From Sphingopyxis witflariensis (GTDB lineage Bacteria > Pseudomonadota > Alphaproteobacteria > Sphingomonadales > Sphingomonadaceae), in assembly GCF_002205635.1 (NCBI RefSeq), contig NZ_NISJ01000005.1, positions 1-64,000 of the forward strand: a stretch of DNA of 64,000 bases, read 5' to 3'. A program made the translations under genes and the position numbers. The notes beneath the pieces were generated by a model. That model saw nothing but the letters and a program-made list of their open reading frames with translations, ran no database searches and was not told where the DNA came from. This document shows positions 9,829 through 19,118 of the stretch, in pieces. The stretch's first letter is position 1, and the number at the start of each line of letters is the position of its first letter.

Positions 9829-10581
9829 ATGACCTATGATTTTTCCGGAAAAGTCGCACTGATCACCGGCGCCAGCGGCGGCATCGGCCGTGCCACCGCG
9901 CTCGCCTTTGCAGGAGCGGGGGCGTCAGTCGTGGTCAGCGACGTCAATGTCGCTGGCGGCGAGGAAACGGTCGGGCTGATCGAGAGTGCGGGCGGCAAGG
10001 CGATTTTTCAGGCCTGCGACGTCGCCGACGCCGATGCGGTCAAGGCCCTCGTCAAGCGCGCGGTCGATACCTATGGTCGGCTCGATTTCGGCCACAACAA
10101 CGCCGGCGTGACCCATATGGCCGCCGACGAGTGGGACGAGGCGGTGTGGAACCGGTCGGTGTCGATCAACTTGGACGGCGTGATGCATTGCATGCGCGAA
10201 GAGGCGGCGGCGATGCTCGCCAATGGTGGCGGCGCGATGGTCAACACCGCGTCGATCAACGGCTTCACCGGCAACGCCGTTCAGCCGGGCTATGTCGCCA
10301 CGAAGCATGGCGTGATCGGCTTGACCCGTCACGGCGCGCTGAAATGGGCGCGCAGCAATATTCGCGTCAATGCGGTGTGCCCCGGGGTGATCGAGACCCC
10401 GATGACCGACAGCGTCGCCAGCAGCCCCGAGATGCGCAAAGTGATGGAAGCGATGACCCCGATGGGCCGCATGGGTCAGCCCGAGGAAGTTGCCCATGCG
10501 GTGCTATGGCTGTGCAGCGATCAGGCGAGCTTTGTGACGGGCCATCCGCTGGTGATCGACGGCGGCGCGACGGTGAGTTGA
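9829..10581 (+). CDS. Short-chain dehydrogenase/reductase (SDR)
   Basis: A 250-residue classical SDR: cofactor motif TGASGGIG, NNAG, the catalytic serine in NTASING, YVATK for the Tyr-Lys pair, and a C-terminal VIDGGATVS. The ATG at 9829 follows GGAGAG (9813-9818) and the protein then starts at the usual distance from the Rossmann motif. The acidic residue after strand 2 (VSDVN) suggests NAD(H). It could be a hydroxysteroid dehydrogenase, judged by its operator and by the genes around it, but position on the steroid is unknown. It is transcribed alone and away from the downstream minus-strand operon. Confidence 0.88.
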   Translation: MTYDFSGKVALITGASGGIGRATALAFAGAGASVVVSDVNVAGGEETVGLIESAGGKAIFQACDVADADAVKALVKRAVDTYGRLDFGHNNAGVTHMAADEWDEAVWNRSVSINLDGVMHCMREEAAAMLANGGGAMVNTASINGFTGNAVQPGYVATKHGVIGLTRHGALKWARSNIRVNAVCPGVIETPMTDSVASSPEMRKVMEAMTPMGRMGQPEEVAHAVLWLCSDQASFVTGHPLVIDGGATVS

Positions 10582-10626
10582 TTGGGGGCTGGGGCTGGGG
10601 CTTGGGTTCCGCAACTTAAGCCCAAA

Positions 10627-10726
10627 GCCCGTTCGTGCTGAGCTTGTCGAAGCACCGCTCTTCTTTCTTTTCGACGCCTGAAAGAAAGAGCGGCCCTTCG
10701 ACAAGCTCAGGGCGAACGGCTTTTTT
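10627..10726. repeat. REP-like inverted repeat, possible terminator
   Basis: Long imperfect inverted repeat whose outer arms contain CTGAGCTTGTCGAAG and CTTCGACAAGCTCAG, with inner arms built on CCGCTCTT/AAGAGCGG. It is followed by a run of six T at 10720-10726. This is the common intergenic palindrome of sphingomonads and similar bacteria. It sits exactly between the convergent SDR and fadD3-like genes, where it could stop transcription from both sides. Confidence 0.75.
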
Positions 10727-10742
10727 GTGGAGCGCGGTGACC

Positions 10743-12272
10743 CTACCCCCGCAGCGCGGTCTTCAGCACCTTGCCCGACGCATTGGTCGGCAGTTCATCC
10801 AGCAGCACGACACTGCGCGGCACCTTGTAATTCGCCATATTCTCGCGCGCCCAGCCCAGAATTTCGGCCTCGGTCACGCTGCGCTGCGGGCGCAACACGA
10901 TGAAGGCGCGCCCGACCTCTCCCATCCTTTCATCAGGCACCCCGATTACCGCAACACTGGCAATGTCAGGATGCTCAGCCATCAATTTCTCGACCTCGGC
11001 CGGATAGCAGTTGAAGCCGCCGGAAATATACATGTCCTTCTTGCGGTCGGTGATCTGGACATAGCCTCCGGCGTCCATCGTCCCGATGTCGCAGGTGTGC
11101 AGCCAGCCGTCGCCGTCGATCGCCTCCGCCGTCGCAGCGGGGTCATCGAGATAGCCGAGCATCACGGCATAGCCGCGCACGCAAATCTCGCCGGTGTCGC
11201 CGCGCGAAACCTCCTGCCCCCGTTCGTCGGCGACGATCACCTCGACCCCCGGGATCGCCTTGCCGCAGCTGCGCGCGACGAGCTCTGGCGGATCGCCCGC
11301 CTGGCAGGCGGTGATCGTCGTGCACTCGGTCATGCCATAGGCGGTCAGCACGCGGTCGAAGCCGAGTTCGTCCTTCATCCGCCGGATCAATGACGGCGGC
11401 ACCGATGCCGCCCCCGTCATCGCGCTCTTCAGCGAGGATGAATCAAATTTCCGGCCTTCGAGTTCGGCGAGCAGCGATTGATAAATGGTCGGTGCGCCCG
11501 GGATGAAGGCGATGCGGTCGCGCTCGATATGCTCGATCGCCTTGGCGACATCGAACACCGCCATCGGCACGATCATCGCCCCCGCGAGCAGCGCCGCAAC
11601 CCACCCCGCCTTGTAGCCAAAGCTGTGGAAGAAGGGGTTGATGATCAGATAGGGATCACCGGGTTCGAGCCCGACAAGCTCGATCCAGCCCGCGAACATC
11701 GGGATGATCCGCCCGTGCGTCGTCACCACACCCTTGGGCTGGCCAGTCGTGCCGCTGGTGAACATGATGTCGCTGACCGTATCGGGCGAGAGCGCCGCGA
11801 GCGCGGCATCGATGCGCGGGTCGTCGGCGCGGCCGGTCGCGACAAAGCCGTCCCATTCGCGGTCGAAACAGATGATCTCGGCGAGGTCGGGCAGGTCAAC
11901 CTTCGCGAGCATCGCGGGATAATCGGTGCCCAGAAAATCGCCGACGGTGAACAGCAGGCGGCTGTTCGTGCGGCGCAGGATGTCCGATGCCTCGGCCGCC
12001 TTCAGCCGCGTGTTGAGCGGGACGATCGCGGCGCCGGTCGCCTGCGCCGCGATCGCGGCGACGATCCACTCGCGGCCGTTCGGCGCCCAGATCGCGACGC
12101 GGTCGCCGGGTCCGACACCACGCGCTAGCAATGCCGAGCCCGCGACGCGGACCTCTTGCCATAGCCGCGCATAGCTCCAGCGCTCGCCGCGATCCAAAAT
12201 CGCCGGGGCATCGCCGAAACGCGACGCGCCCCATTGCGCGAGATGGGGGATGGTCGGCGGCAGCGCGGACAT
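10743..12272 (-). CDS. fadD3: FadD3-like acyl-CoA ligase (steroid C/D-ring HIP activation)
   Basis: A 509-residue ANL-superfamily ligase with the AMP-binding P-loop FTSGTTGQPKG (about 171-181), the YGMTE core motif, GWLHTCDIG and a C-terminal catalytic lysine in ASGKVLK (about K501). Overall it resembles mycobacterial FadD3, which attaches CoA to 3aα-H-4α(3'-propanoate)-7aβ-methylhexahydro-1,5-indanedione (HIP), the C/D-ring remnant after rings A/B are removed. It is the last gene of the minus-strand operon that carries the other HIP genes (ipdA/B/C/F, echA20, fadA6), one base after the isomerase gene. A different acid substrate is possible but the context is strong. Confidence 0.82.
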   Translation of the reverse strand: MSALPPTIPHLAQWGASRFGDAPAILDRGERWSYARLWQEVRVAGSALLARGVGPGDRVAIWAPNGREWIVAAIAAQATGAAIVPLNTRLKAAEASDILRRTNSRLLFTVGDFLGTDYPAMLAKVDLPDLAEIICFDREWDGFVATGRADDPRIDAALAALSPDTVSDIMFTSGTTGQPKGVVTTHGRIIPMFAGWIELVGLEPGDPYLIINPFFHSFGYKAGWVAALLAGAMIVPMAVFDVAKAIEHIERDRIAFIPGAPTIYQSLLAELEGRKFDSSSLKSAMTGAASVPPSLIRRMKDELGFDRVLTAYGMTECTTITACQAGDPPELVARSCGKAIPGVEVIVADERGQEVSRGDTGEICVRGYAVMLGYLDDPAATAEAIDGDGWLHTCDIGTMDAGGYVQITDRKKDMYISGGFNCYPAEVEKLMAEHPDIASVAVIGVPDERMGEVGRAFIVLRPQRSVTEAEILGWARENMANYKVPRSVVLLDELPTNASGKVLKTALRG

Positions 12273-12273
12273 G

Positions 12274-12651
12274 TCAGGCGGGTTTCATATTTTCGGGACC
12301 GAAGAAAGCCCGCATTTCGACGACCTTGCCTTCATCGTCGAATTTGAAGATATCGATCACTTCGATCCGCATCGCCTGCCCCTCGATGTCAAGCGTGACC
12401 ACGAAGGGAAAGGCGGCATAGTCGCCGGCACAACGGATCGGGCCTTCGAGCGTCAATTGCGCGCCCATCGAAATGCCGACCGCCATGAAGTCGCGGATAG
12501 CGGTCTTGCCCACCAGCGGCGGCGACCCGACCGGATCCTCGGCGGTCGCGTTATCAGCGAACACGGCCACGACACCCTCGAGGTCGCCCCGGCCATAAGC
12601 GGCGATATAGGCTTCGACGGCCTGAATCTGGTCGGCGGCGGTGACAGACAT
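12274..12651 (-). CDS. ksi: Steroid Δ5-3-ketoisomerase (KSI)
   Basis: A 125-residue NTF2-fold protein that aligns along its whole length with the Comamonas testosteroni isomerase. All three catalytic residues appear in place: Tyr15 (VEAYIAAYGRGDLEG), Asp39 (ATAEDPVGS) and Asp100 (EVIDIFKF); the family pattern is Tyr14/Asp38/Asp99. The enzyme shifts the Δ5 double bond of a 3-keto steroid to Δ4. The ATG at 12651 gives the canonical N-terminus; longer in-frame extension upstream overlaps the MaoC gene and is not used. It sits between maoC and fadD3 inside the ring C/D operon, although it acts at the very start of the pathway. Confidence 0.9.
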   Translation of the reverse strand: MSVTAADQIQAVEAYIAAYGRGDLEGVVAVFADNATAEDPVGSPPLVGKTAIRDFMAVGISMGAQLTLEGPIRCAGDYAAFPFVVTLDIEGQAMRIEVIDIFKFDDEGKVVEMRAFFGPENMKPA

Positions 12652-12652
12652 A

Positions 12653-13114
12653 TTAGCTCTCCGGAAAATAGCGGCTGATCGTATCGACGACGCAGGCGGG
12701 CTTGTCCTGCCCCTCGATCTCGATGGTGACCCGGACGATCGACTGGATCGCGCCCTTGACCTCCTCGACCGCGACAATCTCGCCACCTGCGCGGATGCGG
12801 GCACCGACCGGGACCGGTGCCAGAAAGCGCAGCCGGTCGGCGCCGACATTGACCGCATGGGCAAAACCGCGCACTTCGACAAGGTCGGGCAGGAAGAAAT
12901 TGACGAGGCTCATCGTCAGATAGCCATGCGCGATGGTGCCGCCGAACGGCCCCGCTTTGGCGCGCTCGACATCGACGTGGATCCATTGATGATCGCCGGT
13001 CACCTTGGCAAAGCCGTCGACGCGCTCCTGATCGATCGTCAGCCAGTCGGTCGGGCCGAGCGCCGTTCCTTCCTGACCGATCAGATCGCGTGGATTGTCA
13101 TAGATTTTGGTCAT
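12653..13114 (-). CDS. MaoC-like (R)-specific enoyl-CoA hydratase
   Basis: A 153-residue single hot-dog domain protein. The hydratase-2 motif is present: DHQWIHVDVERAKAGPFGGTIAHGYLTMSL, with the catalytic Asp and His in DxxxxH. It hydrates trans-2-enoyl-CoA thioesters. Its ATG (13112-13114) overlaps the ipdF stop by four bases and its own stop is one base before the isomerase ATG, so it is translated as part of the operon. In this setting it probably acts in beta-oxidation of a ring C/D or side-chain CoA intermediate; the exact step is not clear. Confidence 0.86.
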   Translation of the reverse strand: MTKIYDNPRDLIGQEGTALGPTDWLTIDQERVDGFAKVTGDHQWIHVDVERAKAGPFGGTIAHGYLTMSLVNFFLPDLVEVRGFAHAVNVGADRLRFLAPVPVGARIRAGGEIVAVEEVKGAIQSIVRVTIEIEGQDKPACVVDTISRYFPES

Positions 13115-13890
13115 GCCCGCTGGCTCGACACCGACAGCACTTCGCCGGTCATGTAGGAGGCGAGGTCGCTGGCGAGGAAGAGCATGACATTGGCGACCTC
13201 CCACACCTCGGCGGGGCGCCCGAACGCCTCGCGCGCCGCGAGTTCGTCGAGCAGTTCGTCGGTCGTCACCTTGGCCAGGAAGGCGTGCATCGCGATGCTG
13301 GGGGCGACGGCGTTGATCCGCACGCCAAATTCGGCGGCCTCGACCGCCGAACATCGGGTAAAGGCCATCACGCCCGCTTTCGCCGCGGCATAATGCGCCT
13401 GCCCCTTTTGCGCGCGCCAGCCGAGCACCGAGGCATTGTTGACGATCGCGCCGCTCTTGCGATCCTGCATGTGCGGCAGGAAAGCGCGGGTCATGCGGAA
13501 CACGCTGTTCAGCGTAACGTCGAGGACGCGGTGCCATTGATCGTCGCTCATATCGACGACCGAAACTTCGCCGCCGAGTCCGGCATTGTTGATCAGCACA
13601 TCGATATGTCCCAGCTCGGCAATCGCGGCATCGCGCAGCGCATCGACCTGCGCCTGATCGGTGACGTCGCAGATGCAGGTCGCGGGACGGTGCCCGGTTT
13701 CGGTAGCGATCCGGTCGGCAGCTTCGCCAAGGCGGCGCTCGTGGAAATCGCTGATCAGGACGCGCGCGCCCTCTTCGGCGGCACGCTTGGCGACGGCAAA
13801 GCCGATGCCGGTGCCCGCCGCGGCGGTGACGACGACGGTCTTTCCCTTCACCAGATCGCGCGGGGTCGGATATGTCGGAATCAGGCTCAT
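13111..13890 (-). CDS. ipdF: IpdF-like 5-hydroxy-HIP-CoA dehydrogenase (SDR)
   Basis: A 259-residue SDR strikingly similar to mycobacterial IpdF (Rv3559c): VVVTAAAGTGIG at the cofactor site, SDFHERRLGEAA, VNNASVLGWRAQKGQAHYAAAKAGVMAFTRCSAVEAAEFGVRINAV and GRPAEVWEVA. IpdF oxidises the 5-hydroxyl of 5-OH-HIP-CoA derivatives during ring C/D degradation. The ATG at 13890 (MSLIPTYPTPRDL) fits the family start. It overlaps the fadE30-like gene upstream and maoC downstream by four bases each, matching the neighbourhood of ipdF and fadE30 in actinobacteria. Confidence 0.9.
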   Translation of the reverse strand: MSLIPTYPTPRDLVKGKTVVVTAAAGTGIGFAVAKRAAEEGARVLISDFHERRLGEAADRIATETGHRPATCICDVTDQAQVDALRDAAIAELGHIDVLINNAGLGGEVSVVDMSDDQWHRVLDVTLNSVFRMTRAFLPHMQDRKSGAIVNNASVLGWRAQKGQAHYAAAKAGVMAFTRCSAVEAAEFGVRINAVAPSIAMHAFLAKVTTDELLDELAAREAFGRPAEVWEVANVMLFLASDLASYMTGEVLSVSSQRA

Positions 13891-15065
13891 GCTACACCTC
13901 GGGGTTCGCGCGGCATGCCGAGCGCGCGCTCGGCAATCATATTGCGCTGGATCTGGTTGGTGCCGCCGTAAATCGTGTCCGCGCGCGAATAGAGGAACAG
14001 GTTGGGCAGCGTGTCCCATTCATAGTCGGGACCGGTTCCAATCTCGCCCGCCTGTCCCAACACGTCCATCGCCAGTTCGCCAAGCGAGCGGCGCCAGCTC
14101 GCCCACTGGATCTTGTAGGTCAGCGCCGCGCCGTCGACCTTGCTATGGTCGCTGTTCGACAACATCCGAAGCGCGCCGTAACGCATCAGGTGGAGCCCGA
14201 TTTCGGCCTTGGCGAGCCGCTGGCGGATCAGTGGATCGCTCGCGCTGCCATTGGCCCTGGCGGCAGCGATGATTTCATCGAGTTCATTGCGGAACCCCAT
14301 TTGCTGGCCGAGCGTCGACACCCCGCGCTCGAACGCGAGCAGCCCCATCGCGATCTTCCACCCCTCACCCGGCGCGCCGATCAAACTGTCGGCGGCGCAG
14401 CGCGCGTCGGTGAAGAAGGTCTCGTTGAATTCGGCGTCGCCGTTGATCTGCTCGATTGGGCGAATGTCGATTCCTGGCTGGTCGATCTCCATCATCAGGA
14501 AGGTCAGGCCTTTGGGGCCCTGCGATCCCTCCTCGCTGCGCGCGATGACGAAAATCCAGTCGGAAATATGCGCGAGGCTGGTCCATATCTTCTGCCCGTT
14601 GACGACCCATTCATCGCCCTCGAGCCGCGCCTTGGTCCGCACGCTGGCGAGGTCGGACCCGGCATTGGGTTCGGAAAAACCCTGACAAAAGATCGTCTTG
14701 CCCGCCGCAATATCGGGCAGGAAGCGCGCCTTCTGCTCCTCGGTCCCGAACGTCAATATCGTGGGACCGGCGAGTTCAATGCCGATATGGTTGACGCGGC
14801 CCGGAACCCCGGCGCGGGCATATTCCTCGGCGAAAATCACCTGCTGCGCGAGCGTCGCACCGCGTCCGCCCCATTTTTCGGGCCAGCCGATGCACGACCA
14901 TTTGTGCGCGGCGAGCTGTTGCTCCCATTCCTTGCGCCGTTCGGCCTTGGCGGTCAGCGTCGTGATGCCCTTGATATCGCTAAATTCGCCCGCCATCTGG
15001 CCGTCCAGCCAGTCGGCACATTCGGCGCGGAAATCTTCCTCCGCTTTCGAGAAGCCGAGTTTCAT
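13887..15065 (-). CDS. fadE30: FadE30-like acyl-CoA dehydrogenase, long (alpha-type) subunit
   Basis: A 392-residue acyl-CoA dehydrogenase resembling mycobacterial FadE30: CIGWPEKWGGRG, CQGFSEPNAGSDLASV, WVVNGQKIWTSLAHISDW, PIEQINGDAEFNETFF, FERGVSTLGQQ and the C-terminal FAD contact IYGGTNQIQRNMIAERALG. FadE30 introduces a double bond into the propionyl-CoA side chain of 5-OH-HIP-CoA. The usual catalytic-glutamate position near YEG/TN reads YGG here. It lies directly beside a shorter acyl-CoA dehydrogenase gene with a 4-base overlap, suggesting a mixed alpha2beta2 enzyme as known for several steroid acyl-CoA dehydrogenases. Confidence 0.82.
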   Translation of the reverse strand: MKLGFSKAEEDFRAECADWLDGQMAGEFSDIKGITTLTAKAERRKEWEQQLAAHKWSCIGWPEKWGGRGATLAQQVIFAEEYARAGVPGRVNHIGIELAGPTILTFGTEEQKARFLPDIAAGKTIFCQGFSEPNAGSDLASVRTKARLEGDEWVVNGQKIWTSLAHISDWIFVIARSEEGSQGPKGLTFLMMEIDQPGIDIRPIEQINGDAEFNETFFTDARCAADSLIGAPGEGWKIAMGLLAFERGVSTLGQQMGFRNELDEIIAAARANGSASDPLIRQRLAKAEIGLHLMRYGALRMLSNSDHSKVDGAALTYKIQWASWRRSLGELAMDVLGQAGEIGTGPDYEWDTLPNLFLYSRADTIYGGTNQIQRNMIAERALGMPREPRGVA

Positions 15066-16117
15066 GCCGCTTCTCCCAAAATCATCGCGGCCACCTGTTC
15101 GCGGTGCCAGTTGCCGTTTTTCAGCAAGGTCTGGATCGACCGCGCGCGCTTGAAGAACAGATGCGCGTCATGTTCCCAGGTGAAGCCAATGCCGCCGTGA
15201 AGCTGGATCATGTCGCCCGCGCATTTGAAATAGGTGTCGGCGGCAAAGCTCTTCGCCGCGTGGAGCGCCAGCGCGCTATCACCCGATTGTTCATCGACCG
15301 TGCAGGCCGCCCAATAGACCGCCGAGCGCGCCTGTTCGATTTCGACCATCATGTCGGCAAGGCGGTGCTTATAGGCCTGAAAACTACCGATCGCGCGGCC
15401 GAACTGGACGCGCTCCTTGGCGTAAGCGACGGTGCGGTCAAGGCACGCCTGCGCGCCGCCGAGCGCCTCGGCGGCGAGGCAGATCCAGCCGCTGTCCTGC
15501 GCCGCCGAAGCGGCTGCGCTCGCATCCGGTAGCGGCGTTCCGGCCGCGCGGTCGAGTATGATAGTGGCCAAGGGCCGCGTCTGATCCATCGTCAGATGCG
15601 CTTCGACCGTGACGCCCTTCGCCCCGGTTTCGACGAGCCATGCACCACCGGGTGCGATCACCAGCAGGATGTCGGCAACATTGCCGTGCGCAACGAAATC
15701 GCAGCGCCCCGTCAACATGTCATCATCGGCTTTCAGGTCAGCGCACTCAGCGGCAACCGCGATCAGTTCACCACTCGCAATGCGCGGCAGCCATTCGCCT
15801 TTCTGCGCGTCGCTGCCGCCCGCCGCGATCGCACTGCCGGCCATCGCCTGACCAAGCAGCGGGATCGCCGACACTTGCGCGCCCGCCGCCTCGGCGACGG
15901 TAGCAAATTCAACCATACCGAGCGCCGCGCCGCCAAATTCCTCGGGCAGCGACAGCCCGCCAAAGCCCAGTTCCTGACAATAAGCGCGCCACAGGTCGCG
16001 GTCGACGCCATCGGCGGCCATCGCCCCCCGCGTGCGTGCGCTCGTCGAATTTTCGGCAAAGAACTGCCGCGCGGTGTCGGCGATCATCGCCTGTTCGTCG
16101 GTGAGTGCGAAATCCAT
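15062..16117 (-). CDS. Acyl-CoA dehydrogenase, short (beta-type) subunit
   Basis: A 351-residue acyl-CoA dehydrogenase homologue, about 40 residues shorter than usual. It shows LGFGGLSLPEEFGGAALGMVE, RVQFGRAIGSFQAYKHRLADM and LHGGIGFTWEHDAHLFFKRA, and it lacks the Y(E/G)G-T-N-E/QIQRN tail. In known heterotetrameric steroid acyl-CoA dehydrogenases the two subunits split FAD binding and catalysis in this way. The ATG at 16117 (MDFALTDEQ) is the natural start. Gene order and 4-base overlap with the FadE30-like gene make it the likely partner subunit. Exact substrate among ring C/D CoA esters is not determined. Confidence 0.82.
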   Translation of the reverse strand: MDFALTDEQAMIADTARQFFAENSTSARTRGAMAADGVDRDLWRAYCQELGFGGLSLPEEFGGAALGMVEFATVAEAAGAQVSAIPLLGQAMAGSAIAAGGSDAQKGEWLPRIASGELIAVAAECADLKADDDMLTGRCDFVAHGNVADILLVIAPGGAWLVETGAKGVTVEAHLTMDQTRPLATIILDRAAGTPLPDASAAASAAQDSGWICLAAEALGGAQACLDRTVAYAKERVQFGRAIGSFQAYKHRLADMMVEIEQARSAVYWAACTVDEQSGDSALALHAAKSFAADTYFKCAGDMIQLHGGIGFTWEHDAHLFFKRARSIQTLLKNGNWHREQVAAMILGEAA

Positions 16118-17024
16118 TATGCGGTTCCCCACACCTTGCGCGGCGCGGTGCGCGCGGCGAGCAGCCCATCGACTGCGCCGCCGACGTCCGACGGTCGCCA
16201 TGTCGCGCCGGCATCGACCAGCGGCCCTTCGCGCCAGCCATCCTCCAGCATGATCTTGCCGCCTTCGAGTTCGAAGACGCAGCCGGTGACATGCGCGCTT
16301 TCGCTGCTGCCCAGCCAGACGACGGTCGGCGCGATATTGGCGGGGTCCATGACGTCGAAGGCATCGCCTTCAGTCGCCATCTTGTCGGCGAACGCCTGTT
16401 CGGTCATCCGCGTCCGCGCCGAGGGCGCTAGCGCATTGGCAGTGATGCCGTAACGCCCGAGTTCAGCCGCCTGAACCAGCGTCAGCGACGCAATTCCGCC
16501 CTTCGCGGTCGAGTAAGCCGCCTGCGCGATCGAACCCTGAAGCCCCGCCCCCGACGTCGTGTTGATGATCCGCGCGTCAACCGCATGGCCCTGTTTCTGC
16601 TGCCCGCGCCAATAATCGACCGCATGGCGGCTGACACAGAAATGACCGCGCAGATGGACGTGCATCGTCGCATCCCATTCGTCGAGCGTCGCCGACACGA
16701 ACATCCGGTCGCGGACGATCCCGGCATTGTTCACGACGACATGCAGGTCGCCGAACGCCGCAATCGCGGCATCGACGATGCGCTTGGCGGCGTCCCAGTC
16801 GGTGACATCTTCATAATTGGCGATCGCCTTGCCGACGCCGCCCGCGTTGATTTCGGCAACGACGGCGTCCGCCGCCGACGTGTCGCGCCCCTCACCCGCC
16901 AGCGATGTCCCGATGTCGTTGATCACGACATTGGCGCCTTCGGCCGCAAAGCCGAGCGCATAAGCCTTGCCCAGCCCACGCGCCGCGCCGGTGATGATGA
17001 CGGTCCGTCCTTCGCAAAGTGTCA

Positions 17025-17025
<1 letters not shown>
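16117..17025 (-). CDS. SDR, 3-hydroxyacyl-CoA/hydroxysteroid dehydrogenase type
   Basis: A 302-residue SDR of the subgroup related to the dehydrogenase half of multifunctional peroxisomal beta-oxidation enzyme (17β-HSD4-like). It has TGAARGLGKAYALGFAAEGANVVINDIG, NNAGIVRDRMF, NTTSGAGLQGSIAQAAYSTAKGG with the Ser/Tyr/Lys set, and a C-terminal extension typical of that branch. Such proteins oxidise 3-hydroxyacyl-CoA esters, and one is commonly found in actinobacterial cholesterol clusters near fadE and fadA genes. Start at 17025 (MTLCEGRTV) overlaps the thiolase stop by one base. Likely beta-oxidation of the opened C/D rings. Confidence 0.83.
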
Positions 17026-18176
<1,151 letters not shown>

Positions 18177-18185
18177 CAGATTTCC

Positions 18186-19118
18186 TTATGCGAATGTTTG
18201 GTCGGGGCCGATTTCCAGCCCCCCGCCGATCACGGCGTCGTCGATGCGTTTGAGGTGGAAGGCGCGGCTACCCCATGCTCCGGAGAGCGCCCAACTGCGC
18301 TTCATCCAGAAATGCAGGTCGACCTCATAAGTATAGCCCATCGCGCCATGGACCTGGATCGCGGTCTCGGCCATTTGGATCGCGGCGTCGCTCGCCGCGA
18401 CCTTGGCGTGGCTGATGTGGACCGGGGCGCTGACGAGGCCATCGCTAAGTGCCTGCGCGGCGCGCCACACCACCGGCTTCGCAAATTCGATCGCCACCGC
18501 AGCGGTGGCGAGTTGGTGCTTCACCGCCTGAAACGCACCGATTGGCTGACCGAACTGGGTGCGGATTTTGGCATAGGCCGCCGACTGGTCGAGCATCGCC
18601 TCGGCGAGCCCGACCAACTGCGCTGCACTCATCAGCGCGCCGAGATCGAGCAGCAGCGGGTCCGACGACGATGTGCCGACGGGCCGCGTCAGGTTCCGCA
18701 GCGGATCGATGCTGTCGAGCGCCGCGCCATCGCCATCGCTGACCCACGGATTGATGCGATGCGCGACCGACGGTTTTGCCGTTCCAGAAACGATCGCGGC
18801 CATTTGCGCCGTATCACCCTGCGACAGCAACCACGGCACCGCAACAAAGGCGGTATCGACCAGCGGTTCGGCGAGACAGGCGCGCCCACACTCACGCGCG
18901 ATCAAAGCCGCATCGACGAACCCAAGACCGAGCCCGCCAAATTCCTCGGGAACCAGCAGGCCGGTTAGCCCCATATTGACGAGGCCCTGCCAGATAGCGG
19001 GATCGCGATTGTCGCCCGCGTCAAGCCTGCGCAATACGTCGGGACCATGCGTCCCCGCCAGATAGTCGCGCACCGTTTCGGCGAGCGCCAGCCGGTCTTC
19101 GTTGAGCAGAAATTCCAT
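18186..19118 (-). CDS. Acyl-CoA dehydrogenase, short (beta-type) subunit
   Basis: A 310-residue acyl-CoA dehydrogenase homologue, distinctly shorter than the ~380-residue norm. It shows MGLTGLLVPEEFGGLGLGFVDAALIARECG, RTQFGQPIGAFQAVKHQLA and QVHGAMGYTYEVDLHFWMKRS, with the C-terminal FAD-contact tail missing. The sequence between about 130 and 190 is compressed, fitting a degenerate middle domain. Start ATG 19118 overlaps the stop of the next acyl-CoA dehydrogenase gene by one base. The pair probably forms an alpha2beta2 enzyme. Confidence 0.82.
   Translation of the reverse strand: MEFLLNEDRLALAETVRDYLAGTHGPDVLRRLDAGDNRDPAIWQGLVNMGLTGLLVPEEFGGLGLGFVDAALIARECGRACLAEPLVDTAFVAVPWLLSQGDTAQMAAIVSGTAKPSVAHRINPWVSDGDGAALDSIDPLRNLTRPVGTSSSDPLLLDLGALMSAAQLVGLAEAMLDQSAAYAKIRTQFGQPIGAFQAVKHQLATAAVAIEFAKPVVWRAAQALSDGLVSAPVHISHAKVAASDAAIQMAETAIQVHGAMGYTYEVDLHFWMKRSWALSGAWGSRAFHLKRIDDAVIGGGLEIGPDQTFA

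Noticed and set aside
10743-12272. Call as a generic long-chain fatty-acid CoA ligase
   Set aside because: Position as last gene of an operon with ipdA/B/C/F, echA20 and fadA6, and its FadD3-like sequence, make HIP-CoA ligase a better call.
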